DNA from: Tenodera sinensis
Lineage: Eukaryota > Arthropoda > Insecta > Mantodea > Mantidae
Assembly: GCA_030765045.1 (NCBI GenBank)
Contig: CM060970.1
Location: forward strand, 52,786,076-52,850,075
Length of the DNA stretch: 64,000 nt
Reading direction: 5' to 3'
Both the position numbers and the translations under genes were made by a program. Numbering within the stretch: position 1 is the stretch's first letter; each line of letters opens with the position of its first letter. Under the pieces are notes generated by a model that was not told where the DNA came from, did not search any database, and worked only from the letters and a program-made list of their open reading frames with translations. Below are positions 38,201 to 49,799 of the stretch, in pieces.

Positions 38201-41200
38201 CTTGTATAGGCTACAGACTTGCATAGGCTACATAGGCTACAGACTTGTATAGGTTTCATAGGATTCAGACCTATATAGGCTAGAGATTTGTATAGGCTAC
38301 ATACTTTTATAGGCTACATAGGCTACAGACTTGTATAGGCTTGAGACTTGTATAGGGTACATAGGCTACAGGCTTGTGTAGGTTACATAGGCTACATACT
38401 TGTATAGGCTACAGACTTGTAAAGGCTACAGACTTGTAAAGGCTACAGATTTGTAAAGGCTACATACTTGTATAGGCTACATGGGCTACAGACTTGTATA
38501 GATTACATACTTGTATAGGCTCCATGGGCTACTGACTTCTATAGGCTACATGGGCTACAGACTTGCATAGGCTACATACCTGTATATTCTACATAGGCTA
38601 CAGACTTGTATGGGCTACATAGGCTACAGACTTGTATTGGCTACATAGGTTACAGACTTGTATAGGCTACATAGGCTACAGACCTGTATAGGCTACATAG
38701 GCTACAGACTTGTATAAGCTACATAGGCTACAGACTTGTATAGCCTACATAGGCTACAGACTTGTATAGCCTACATAGGTTACAGACTCGTATAGGCTAC
38801 ATAGGTTACAGTCTTGTATAGGCTACATTGGTTACAGACTTCTATAGGCTACCGACTTTTATAGGTTACACGGACTACAGACTTGTATAGCCTACATGGT
38901 TTACAGGCTACATGGGCTACATACTTGTACAGGCTACAAACTTGTATAAGCTGCATAGGCTACAGACTTGTGTAGGCTACATAGGCTACAGACTTGTATA
39001 GGCTACATAGGCCACAGGCCTTTATAAGCTACATGCTTGTATAAGCTACATACTTTTATCGGCTACATATGCTACAGGCTTGTATAGGCTACAGACTTGC
39101 ATAGGCTACAGACTTGTATAGGCTTCATACTTGTATAGGCTACATAGGCCACAGACTTTTATAGCCTACAGACTTGTATGGGCTACATAATTGTATAGGC
39201 TACAGACTTGTATAGGCTACTAATTTGTATAAACTACATACTGGTATAGGCTACATAGGCTACAAACTTGTATAGGCTACATATGCTACAGGCTTGTATA
39301 GGCTACATACTTATATAAGCTACAGACTTGTATAGGCTTCATACTTGTATAGGCTACATACTTTTATAGGCTACAGACTTGTATAGGCTACATAATTGCA
39401 TAGGCCGCATACTTGTATAGGCTACAGAAGGTATGGGCTACATAGGCTACAGACTTTATTAGGCTACAAACTTGTATAGGCTACATGCGCTACAGACTTG
39501 TATAGGCTACATAGGCTATAGACTTGTATAGGCTACAGACTTGTAGAGGCTACAGACTTGTATAGGCTTCGGACTTTTATACGCTACATAGGCTACATAC
39601 GTTTAGAGGCTACATACGTTTTTTGGTTACAAAGGCTACAGACTTGTATAGACTACATAGGCTACAGACCTGTATAGACTACATAGGCTACAGGCTTGTA
39701 TAGGCTACATAGGCTACAGACTTGTATAGACTACATAGGCTACAGACTTGTATAGGCTACATAGGCTACAGACTTGTATAGGATACAAACTTGTATAGGC
39801 TACATACGGTACAGACTTGTATAGCCTACATAGGCTAAAACTTGTATAGGCTACAGATTTGTATAGACTACATAGGCTACAGGCTTGTATAGGCTACATA
39901 GGCTACAGACTTGTATAGGATACAAACTTGTATAGGCTACATGCGGTACAGACTTGTATAGGCTACATAGGCTACATACTTGTGTAGGCTACATATGTAC
40001 TTGTATATGCTACATTCTTGTATAGGCTACATTGGCTACAGACCTCTATAGGCTACATACTTGTATAGGCTACATAGGCTACATAATTGTATAGGCTACA
40101 TATGTACTTGTATAGGCTACATACTTGTATAGGCTACATAGGCGGCATACTTTTATAGGCTACATTGGCTACAGCCCTGTATAGGCTACATATTTGTGTA
40201 GACTACATTGGCTACAGACCTGTATAGGCTACATACTTGTATAGGCTACATAGGCTACAAACTTTATAGGCTACAAACTTGTATAGGCTACATACTTGTA
40301 TAGGCTACATACTTATATAGGCTACATACTTGTATAGGCCACATACTTGTAAAGGCTACATAGGCTACAGACTTGTATAGGCTACATAGGCTACAGACTT
40401 GTATAGGCTATAGACTTCTATAGTCTACAAACTTGTGTAGGCTACATACTTGTATAGGTTACATAGGCTAAATACTTGTATAGGATTTATAGGCTACATA
40501 CTTGTATAGGCTCTAGACTTCTATAGGCTACATACTTCCATAGGTTACATAGGGTATTTCTTGTATATGCTACATAGGCTACAGACTTGTATAGGCTACA
40601 TGAGCAACACACTTGTAAAGGTTACATGGGCTACAGACTTGTATAAGCTAGAGACTTGCATAGGCTACATAGGCAACAGCCTTGTATGGGCTACATACTT
40701 GTACAGGCTACAGACTTGCATTGGCTACATAGGCTACAGAATTGTATAGGTTACATAGGCTACAGAATTGTATAGGCTACAGACTTGCATAGGCAACAGA
40801 CTTGTATGGGCTACATGGGCTACATAGGCTACAGACTTGTATAGGCTACATAGGATACAGAATTGTATAGGTTACATAGGATACAGACTTGTATAGGCTA
40901 GAGAAATGTATAGGCTACATACCTGCATAGGCTGCATAGGCTACAGACTTGTATAGGATACATAGGCTACAGACTTTTAAAGGCTACATAGGCTACGGGC
41001 TTGTATAGGCTAGATATGCTACAGACTTTTATAGGATACAAACTTGTATAGGCTACATGCGGTACAGACTTGTATATGTTACATAGGCTACAGATTGGTA
41101 TAGGCTACAGACTTGCATAGGCTACAGACTTGCATAGGCGACATAGGCTACAGATTTGTATAGACTACATAGGATACAGAATTGTATAGGTTACATAGGA

Positions 41201-44200
41201 TACAGACTTGTATAGGCTACAGACTTGCATAGGCTACAGACTTGCATAGGCTACATAGGCCACAGACTTGTATAGGATACATAGGCTACAGACTTGTATA
41301 GGCTACATAGGGTACAGGCTTGTATAGGCTAGATAGGCTACAGACTTGTATAGGATACAAACTTGTATAGGCTACATAGGCTACACACTTGTATAGGCTA
41401 AAGGCTTGTACAGGCTACAGACTAGTATATGTTACTTAGGCTACAGACTTGCATAGGCTACAGACCTGCATAGGCTACATATGCTACAGACTTGTATAGG
41501 CTACAGAATAGTATAGACTACATAGGATACAGAATTGCATATGTCACATAGGCTACAGAGTTGTATAGGCTAAAGACTTGTAGAGGCTACAGACTTGTAT
41601 AGCATCCAGACCTGTATAGGCTACATAGGCTACAGACCTGTATGGGCTACATACTTGTATAGGCTACATGAGCTACATAATTGTATATATTACATAGGCT
41701 ACAGATTTGTATAGGCTACAGACTTGCATAGGCTACAGACTTGCATAGGCTACATAGGCTACAGACTTGTATAGGCTCTATAGGATACAGAATTGTATAG
41801 ATTACATAGGATACAGACTTGTATAGGCTAGAGATTTGTATAGGCTACATACTTTTATAGGCTACATAGGCTACAGACTTGTATAGGTTTCAGACTTGTA
41901 TAGGCTACATAGGCTACAGGCTTGTGTAAGTTACATAGGCTACATACTTGTATAGGCTACAGACTTGTAAAGGCTACAGACTTGTAAAGGCTACAGAATT
42001 GTAAAGGCTACATAGTTGTATAAGCTACATGGGCTACAGACGTTTATAGGTTACATACTTGTATAGGCTAACTAGGCTACAGACTTGTATAGGTTACATA
42101 GGCTGCATACCTGTATAGGCTACATGGGCTACAGACTCGTATCGGTTACATACTTTTATAAGCTACATAGGCCACAGAATTGTGGAGGTTCTATAGGCTA
42201 CAAATTTGAATAGGCTACATGGGCTACAGACTGGTATACGTTACAGACTTGTATAGGCTACATAGGCTACAGACTTGTATAGATTACATACTTGTATAGG
42301 CTCCATGGGCTTATGACTTGTATTGGCTACATGGGCTACAGACTTGCATAGGCTACATACCTGTATATTCTACATAGGCTACAGACATGTATGGGCTACA
42401 TAGGCTACAGACTTGTATTGGTTACATAGGTGACAGACTTGTATAGGCTACATGGGCTACAGACTTGTATTGGCTATATAGGCTACATACTTGTATTGGC
42501 TACATAGGCTACAGACTTGTATAAGCTACATAGGGTACAGACTTGTATAGCCTACATAGGCTACAGACTTGTATAACCTACATAGGTTACAGACTCGTAT
42601 AGGTTACATAGGTTACGGTCTTGTATAGGCTACATAGGTTACAGACTTCTATAGGCTACCGAATTGTATAGGCTACACGGATTACAGACTTGTATAGGCT
42701 ACATGGTTTACAGGCTACATAGGCTACATACTTGTATAGGCTACAAACTTGTATAGGCTGCATAGGCTATAGACTTGTGTAGGCTACATAGGCTACAGAC
42801 TTGTATAGGCTCCATAGGCTACAGGCTTTTATAGGCTACACACTTGTATAGGCTACGTACTTTTATCGGCTACAGACTTGTATAGGCTACAGACCTGTAT
42901 AGGCTAAAGACTTGTATAGGCTAAAGACTTGTATAGGCTAAAGACTTGTATAGGCTACAGACTTGTATAGGCTAAAGACTTGTATAGGCTACAGACTTGT
43001 AACGGCTCAAGACTTGTATAGGCTACATACTGGTATAGGCTACATATGTACTTGTGTAGGCTACATAGGCTACAGACTTGTATAGGCTATTGACCTGTAT
43101 AGGCTACATAGGTTACAGACTTGTATAGGCTACATAGGCTACATACTTGTATAGGCTACAGACTTGTATAGGATACACACTTGTGTAGGCTACATGCGGT
43201 ACAGACTTGTATAGGCTACATAGGCTACAGACTTGTATAGGCTACAGACTTGTATAGGCTACAGACTTGTATAGGCTACATACTTGTATAGGCTACAGAC
43301 TTGTATAGGCTACAGACTTGTATAGGCTACATACTTGTATAGGCTACATATGTACTTGTATATGCTACATACTTGTATAGGCTACAGGCTTGTTTAGGCT
43401 AGATAGGCTACAGACTTGTATAGGATACAAACTTGTGTAGGCTACATGCGGTACAGACTCTTATAGTCTACATGGGCTACAGACTTGTATAGGCTAAAGA
43501 CTTGTATAGGCTACAGACGTGTATAGGCTACAGACTTGTATAGGCTACACACATGTATAGGCTACATACTTGTATAGGCTACAGACCTCTATAGGCTACA
43601 TACTTGTATAGGCTACATATGTACTTGTATTGGCTACATAGACTACATACTTGTACAGGCTACATTGGCTACAAACCTGTATAGGCTACATACTTGTATA
43701 GGCTACGTACTTGTACAGGCTACATAGGCTACAGAATTTTATAGGCTACAGAGGCTACATACTTTATAAGCTGCATAGACTACATACTTTATAGGCCACA
43801 TACTTGTATACGCTACATAGGTTTCAGACTTGTATAGGCTACATAGGATACAGACTTGTATAGGCTACATACTGTTATAGGCTACATAGGCTATAGACTT
43901 GATTAGGCTACATGTATAAGCTAAATAAGCTACAGGCTTCTATAGGCTACAGACTTCTATAGGCTACATACTTGTATAGGTTACATAGGCTACACCTTGT
44001 ATAGGCTACATAGGCTACAGACTTGTATAGGCTACAGGCTTTAATAGGCTACAGACTTTTATAGGCTACATAGGCTACAGACTTGTATAGGCTACAGGCT
44101 TTTATAGGCTACATAGGCTACAGATTTGTATAGGTTGCGGACTTGTATAGGCTACATACTTGTATAGGCTACACAGGCTACAGACTTGTATTGGCTACAG

Positions 44201-47200
44201 GTTTGTATAGGCTACATATGCTACAGACTTGTATAGGGCTCGGGCTACATGAGCTACAGACTGGTATAGGTTACATAGGCTACAGACTTTATAGGCTACA
44301 GACTTGTATGGGCTACATACTTGTATGGGCTACATGAGCTACAGACCTGTATATGTTACATAGGCTACAGACCTGCATGGACTACAGACTTGTATGGGCT
44401 ACATATGCTACAGACTTGTATAGGCTACAGACTAGTATAGGTTACATAGGATACAGACCTTTATAGGCTACATAGGCTACAGACTTGTATAGGCTACATA
44501 GGCTACAGAGTTGTATAGGCTACATACCAGTATATGCTACATACTTGTATATGCTACATAGGCTACAGACTTGTATAGGCTAGAGATTTGTATAGGCTAC
44601 ATACTTTTATAGGCTAAGTAGGCTACAGATTTGTATAGGCTTCAGTCTTTTAGAGGCTAAATAGGCTACAGACCGGTATAGGTTACATAGGCTACATACT
44701 TGTATAGGCTACATAGGCTACAGACTTGTATAGGTTACATACTTGTATAAGCTACATAGGCTTCAGAATTGTAGAGGTTCCATAGGCTACAAATTTGAAT
44801 AGGCTGCATGGGCTACAGACTTGTATAGTTTACAGACTTGTATAGACTACACAGGCAGCAGACTTGTATAGCTACATGGGCTACAGACTTGTATAGATTA
44901 CGTACTTGTATAGGCTACATGGGCTACAGACTTGCATAGGCTACATACTTGTATATTCTACATAGGCTACAGACTTGTATGGGCTACATAGGCTACAGAC
45001 TTGTATAGGCTACATAGGCTACAGACTTGTATAGGCTACATAGGCTACAGACTTGTATAAGCTACATAGGCTACAGACTTGTATAGGATACATAGGTTAC
45101 AGACTTCTATAGGCTACAGACTTGTATAGGCTACATAGTATACAGACTTGTATAGGCTACACGGACTACAGACTTGTATAGGCTAGACGGACTACAGACT
45201 TGTGTAGACTACATAGGCTACATATTTGTATAGGCTACAAACTTGTATAGGCTACATAGGCTACAGACTTGTGTAGGCTACATAGGCTACAGACTTGTGT
45301 AAGCTATATAGGCTACAGACTTTTGTAGGCTACATAGGCCACAGACTTGTGTAAGCTACATAGGCTACAGACTTGTATAGGCTACATAGGCTACAGGCTT
45401 GTATAGGCTACATACTTGTATAGGCTACTTACTAGTATAGGCTACATAGTTTTATAGGCTACAGACTTGTATAGGCTACATACTTGTATAGGCTGCATAC
45501 TTGTATAATCTACATAGGCTACGGACTTGTATGGGCTACACAGGCTTGTATAGGATACGTAGGCTACTGACATGTGTAGGCTATAGACATGTGTTAGCTA
45601 CAGACTTATATAGGCTACATATGCTACAGACTTATATAAGCTACATAGGCTATAGAGATGTATAGTCTAGATAGGCTACAGACTTGTATAAGCTATAGAC
45701 TTGTATCGGCTACATGGTCTACAGACTTGTATACTCTACATGGGCAACAGACTTGTATAGGCTACAGACGTGTATAGGCTACAGACTTGTATAGGCTAAA
45801 CACCTGTATAGGCTAAACACTTGTATAGGCTAAAGACTTTTATAGGCTACAAACTTGCATAGGCTGCATGGGCTACAGACTTGTATAGGCTACAGATTTG
45901 TATAGACTATATAGGCTACAGACTAGTATAGGCTACAGACTTGTTTGGGATAGGTAGGTTATATACGAGTATATAAGCTACATAGGGTATATTCTTGTAT
46001 AGGCTACATATTTATATAAGCTGCATAGGCCAGATACTTGTGTATAGGCTACAGACGTGAATAGGCTACATACATCTATATGCTACAGACTTGTATGGGC
46101 TGCAGACTTATATAGGCTACAGAGTTATATATGCCACAGACTCTGTATAGGCTACAGACTTGTATATGTTTTGGAGTTGTATAGGGCACAGATTTTTATA
46201 GGCTACTTGGGCTACAGGCTTTTATGGGCTACACAGGCTACAGAGTTGTATGGGCTAGACAGGCTTGTATAGGATGTGTAGGCCACAGACATACGTAGGC
46301 TACAGACATGTGTACGCTACAGACTTATATTGGCTACATAGGCTACAGCCTTGTATAGGCTACATAGGCTACAGACTTGTATAGGCTACATAGGCTACAG
46401 CCTTGTATAGGGTACATAGGCTACAGCCTTGTATAGGGTACATAGGCTACAGCCTTGTGTAGGGTACATAGGCTACAGACTTGTATGGACTACATAGGCT
46501 ACGGACTTGTATGGGCTGCACAGGCTAGTATAGGATACGTAGGCTACAGACATGTGTAGGCTACAGACTTATATAAGCTTCATAGGCTACAGACTAATAT
46601 AGGCTATATGGGTTATACAGTTGTATAGTCTACAAAGACTACAAACTTGTATGGGCTACATAGGCTACATACTTGTATAGGGTACTAGGCTACATACTTG
46701 TATAGGCTACAGACTTGTATAGGCTACCTAGGCTACAGACTTGTATGGCCTACATACATTATAGGCTACATACTTGTATAGGCTACAGAATTTTATTGGC
46801 TACTAGGCTACATACTTGTATAGGCTACAGACTTATATAGGCTACAGACTTGTATACTCTACATGGGCTACATACTTGTATAGGCTACATAGGCGACTGA
46901 TCTGTATAGACTATAGGCTGGTATACTCTACATGGCCAACAGACTTGTATAGGCGACGTAGACTACAGACATATAATCTACATAGTCTACAGACATAGAT
47001 GCTACATAGGCTACAGACATGTGTAGGCTACATAGGCTACTGACATGTGTAGGCTACATAGGCTACAGACTTGTATAGGCTACATGGTAAACAGACTTGT
47101 ATAGGATAAATAGGCTACAGACTTGTATAGGCCTCATGGGCTACAGACTTGTATGGGCTACATAGGCTACAGACATATATAGATTACAGACAAGTATGGA

Positions 47201-47220
47201 CTACAGACTTGTGTAGGCTG
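32250..47220 (+). repeat. Array zone IV: composite 26-bp units (9 + 17 bp)
   Basis: A 9-bp partial unit, GGCTACATA, increasingly alternates with a full GGCTACAGACTTGTATA, giving a 26-bp repeat. It is clear for example at 38,620-38,780 and 44,940-45,070, mixed with plain 17-bp units. The 9-bp part equals a 17-bp unit lacking GACTTGTA. Divergence is higher than in zones I-II, with frequent GGTTACATA, GGATACA and TATAAGC variants. Larger blocks recur, such as a GTTTTTTGGTTACAAAGG landmark at about 33,910 and 39,618 and a TGTATATTCTACATAGG landmark at 38,581, 42,362 and 44,950. Confidence 0.88.
34201..37040 (+). repeat. Tandem duplication with a 1.38-1.46 kb period
   Basis: CATTCTTGTAT..GGCTACATTGG occurs at 34,201 and 35,582. 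The GGTATGTATAGGC landmark recurs at an offset of 1,382 bp (34,449 and 35,831). CTTGAGTAGGCTCTAG (35,011 and 36,468) and TATACGATACAAAC (35,444 and 36,901) both give 1,457. A roughly 75-bp insertion near 36,090-36,170 of copy 2 explains the change. A related block starts at about 40,013. Confidence 0.85.
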
Positions 47221-47440
47221 AAGACATGTATAGGTTGTATTGGCTAGAGACGAATATAAGGCTGCAGAAGGACGTAAGGCTACATGGACTATAGATGAAC
47301 ATAAGGCTACATGGGCTATAGACGAATATAGGTCTACATAGGCTATAGACGGGTATAAGACTATATTGGCTACAGAGGAACGTAAGGCTACATAGGCCAA
47401 AGGATGAGCTAGGGTTTATAGGCTAAAGAACAATTAGGCA
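47221..47440 (+). repeat. Array zone V: decayed 27-bp units at the right edge
   Basis: From 47,277 six consecutive diverged 27-bp units can be marked (starts 47,277, 47,304, 47,331, 47,358, 47,385, 47,412). Each begins with a form of AGGCTACAT and continues GGCTATAGACGAATATA-like. Below-threshold traces (CTAGTCTATAGACGCTAAAG) extend to about 47,510. Confidence 0.75.
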
Positions 47441-47489
47441 ATAGAGCCTGATGTGTGAGCTAGTCTATAGACGCTAAAGTATAAGCTAG

Positions 47490-47790
47490 ACTACAGAGGC
47501 GATACATAGAGATACATATGACTAGAAGTGTAGAAATAACTGAGAAAGAAAAAGATACGTTGCATAACTCTTTTAGAATGAAATAACAAAATGCCAGAAA
47601 ATTCACCTTTAAAGCTTGTAATCCGCAACTCGGGGATTCGCCATTTCATGATGTGGAACGACGGATTAAGGCAGGGTACCCGGCAGCCTAAGAGAAAGAA
47701 GTGGAAGTTAAAAGGCATGAAAGTAAGCCAAAAACATCCACTTAAAATAAATAGTATAACCTTTAAAAGGACAGCCCACAGCAATTAACA
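47490..47790. other. Unidentified unique sequence beside the array
   Basis: This segment is open on both strands. The plus frame reads MPENSPLKLVIRNSGIRHFM... and is rich in Lys/Arg; the minus frame is hydrophobic. Neither has a recognisable domain and one is presumably a shadow of the other. It contains no splice signals that I trust. Possibly the remnant of a mobile element. Confidence 0.25.
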
Positions 47791-47800
47791 CTATATACTA

Positions 47801-47966
47801 CTAACCTAGCACTTGACAGCTAGCTTATTCATTTACCTGCGAGCGAGGTTAGCCTATCCCGTCCAATCGTGTTACGAACATTTCGCGCAACAATTGTGGA
47901 CGAGATAAGGCTAGCCTCACTCGCAAGGGAGTAAGTCAGCCAGCTAGCTGTCAAGTGACAGGTTAG
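47801..47966. mobile_element. Fold-back element / MITE-like inverted repeat
   Basis: The left arm (about 47,801-47,866) begins CTAACCTAGCACTTGACAGC and contains GCGAGCGAGGTTAGCCTATC. The right arm (about 47,894-47,966) is its imperfect reverse complement and ends GACAGGTTAG. Arms are about 65-73 bp and about 80-85% complementary, with a loop of about 28 bp. Such a structure fits a fold-back or MITE-type DNA element. A target duplication is not clear. Confidence 0.7.
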
Positions 47967-48591
47967 TTAGTTCTGACTACTTTAGACAGAACACTTAACA
48001 AGAAGAGTCAATACACACAGTTTGGCTAGATATTAAACAAAAGCAAGCACTAGTAACAGAAATGTTGGCTGCATTAATGCTGGATTGTCTTAAGTTTAAG
48101 CACAAAAGCATGAACTGCTCCAAATTAAATGCAAAACACACGTTTACCAAGCTGTCATTCATAAGCTCTACAAAATGGAATATGATGAATAAAGCTAACA
48201 CATCACAAAATAAGATCTTTACTGTGATAACGGTAGGTTGCTTTATGTTGAAAGATACCAAATTACTCAAAATACAAACCACAACTTTGAGTTAATATTT
48301 TCTGCTATTATTGCAATGTTTGCAGCCGAAAGGTAATTTACGAAGCTATTATTTCTGTATATGTTCTTCAAAATGCAAGGTAATAAATGAAATTAAATAG
48401 TAAATTAAACACAAAAAATAATACAAAAGAACACTTTACTGTGACTGTAACTGGTTGATTTAATTTGAACACCGGAGCCTAATCCTAGGCTTATGTAAAT
48501 TGTTAATGGAATCATACAAAATGCAAAAACATGTTAAAGTAAATAGAGGTATTTTAGACGTGGCGAATGACCCTGATAGGATCTGCGCGAG

Positions 48592-48606
48592 TGACGTCAT
48601 GCAAAT
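48592..48606 (+). promoter_or_regulatory. CRE palindrome fused to an octamer motif
   Basis: TGACGTCA (48,592-48,599) overlaps by one base ATGCAAAT (48,599-48,606). The first is the consensus CREB/ATF site and the second the POU-domain octamer. A TATA-like TTTATAAAC lies near 48,631. Juxtaposition may be chance, and no gene downstream is recognised. Confidence 0.2.
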
Positions 48607-49235
48607 TGATGGTGGGGGTAACGTCTGAGTTTTATAAACAAGGCACTGGTGATAATGCGAGCAGGCACTGTACTTATTCACGTACTGTTTTGATGTTTAG
48701 TGCACGGAAATTGCAGAGATTGTAACCTGAGATCCGTATGTCCTATAAATACAAAAGTCCATAAACCACTGCGTCTCTATCGTCCATTCGCCAGGTCTAA
48801 AAATACCTCTGTACTTTATTGCTATTTGCCATGCTCTTTAGCTGAAAAGCACTTTACCAAACTAATTCCTGCATAACCCCTTCAGATGTACTGTAATACA
48901 TAAAATTATTTTGAAATCAATCACTAATAGGACAAAGTATTCTATATTAATGGTGGGTTGCTTTAAGTTCAAACAGAGGCGGTCAATGATAATGTATTAC
49001 AGCACAGTATAACAATTATACGAGGTAGCAACAGCAAACCTATTCTGTAAGCTAAATAAAACGGATGAAAGTTTCCTTTGTGGCGCTCTGTCCGGAATAA
49101 CATGAACCGCCATCACTAGTAATTATGGTATGGAATACTGAATGGATTTCAGCTCCTATACTAAAGGCGTGCGCATGCTCTGTTGGGTTCTCTTCCTTGC
49201 CAGCTGTAAGTGTGCTACGATTTACGCAGCCATTC

Positions 49236-49270
49236 TCAGTTGAGAGTGGTTTCCGGCTGCTGTGGTAAGC
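49236..49270 (+). promoter_or_regulatory. Possible initiator followed by a splice donor
   Basis: TCAGTT (49,236-49,241) matches the arthropod initiator and is followed 24 bp later by GTAAGC (49,265-49,270), a good splice donor. The segment 49,150-49,270 is locally GC-richer. No TATA box is obvious and no coding sequence follows, so this may be a decayed transposon or LINE promoter, or chance. Confidence 0.15.
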
Positions 49271-49602
49271 TATGTGTTTTAATTCTTTTATTTTTTAAAT
49301 GTACGCATACTTTGTTGTGCAAACAACATGGTAAATTCTATTCAAGTTATCCTTTTCAACTAGACCTTTGAGAGAGAAACTGTGAATTATCTGTGCTCAA
49401 AAACAATAGTCTTAGCCTACTAAAAACAAAAATAAAATGAAACAAATGCAATTAAATCAAATATGTCCTATAATTATCTCATCACCAGCAGCGATTCGAA
49501 CTGGAAATCACCTAGAAATAACACATACTACCAAAAGCTATTGCAAAATTATTTTATCTACTGTTACAAAATTTCACTATGCACAAATGCACGGTGCGTT
49601 GG

Positions 49603-49735
49603 GCTGACTCCATTTCTTACCATTGGGAGCTCTGTGCCTCATTTCTATATAAGCTCTTCAAAGTGGACTGTAATAAATAATTTAGTAACCCAAAGTATTC
49701 CCAAAGAGTTCCCAATGGTAAGAAAGGGAGTCAGC
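49603..49735. mobile_element. Inverted repeat with 31-bp arms (MITE-like)
   Basis: The left arm GCTGACTCCATTTCTTACC (49,603 on, continuing ATTGGGAGCTCT) is the imperfect reverse complement of the right arm ending GGTAAGAAAGGGAGTCAGC (to 49,735). Two mismatches and one base-length adjustment are seen over 31 bp. The 70-bp spacer is part of R2 copy 4. It could be a small DNA element or an inverted duplication. Confidence 0.65.
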
Positions 49736-49799
49736 TTGTTAACTTATTAAAACGAACAAAGGAAGGTCAGTTAATCAGCTTGAATCATTTTTCTAGAAT

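Larger units (their letters stand above)
11826..47440 (+). repeat. 35.6-kb tandem array (minisatellite/satellite), whole extent
   Basis: The array is continuous and head-to-tail in a single orientation, built on the core GGCTACAGACTTGTATA and its variants. Unit length changes in zones: 19 bp, 17 bp, 26 bp (9 + 17) and 27 bp, described separately. The only long frames appear where the TAG of TATAGG is lost (plus strand) or where CTACAG becomes CTGCAG (minus strand). No inserted transposon or unrelated sequence is seen. Function is not shown; unit lengths of 17-27 bp are minisatellite-like, while total length and higher-order duplication are satellite-like. I do not recognise the unit as a named satellite. 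Confidence 0.97.
48120..49720 (+). repeat. Unnamed repeat family R2, four decayed copies
   Basis: Approximate copies are 48,145-48,265, 48,330-48,480, 48,857-48,980 and 49,625-49,710. Shared order is ACCAAGCT..CATT, ATAAGCTCTTCAAA.TGGA, TGTAATAAATAA, then (first three copies) TTTACTGTGATAACGGTAGG and TTGCTTTA.GTT.AA. All are in direct orientation with unequal spacing. Short open frames at 47,995-48,295 fall inside and are not genes. The family is not recognised. Confidence 0.45.

Noticed and set aside
11694..47400. Open reading frames inside the tandem array (for example 12,705-12,997, 13,113-13,517, 22,352-22,546, 46,057-46,272)
   Set aside because: They are produced by unit lengths of 17, 19 or 26 bp cycling through frames where the stop in TATAGG is lost. 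The peptides are cyclic repeats with no independent gene signals.
11826..47440. CRISPR array
   Set aside because: Units are contiguous tandem copies without unique spacers, and the DNA is eukaryotic in character.
11826..47440. Telomeric array
   Set aside because: Neither TTAGG nor another known telomere motif appears, and the array is internal with unique sequence on both sides.
11826..47440. Centromere with CENP-B-like boxes
   Set aside because: No motif resembling the CENP-B box (TTCG....A..CGGG) is present in the unit. Centromere identity cannot be judged from sequence alone.
47591..47788. Basic 65-residue frame beside the array
   Set aside because: Open on both strands, no domain, no conservation evidence. 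Kept only as an unidentified segment.
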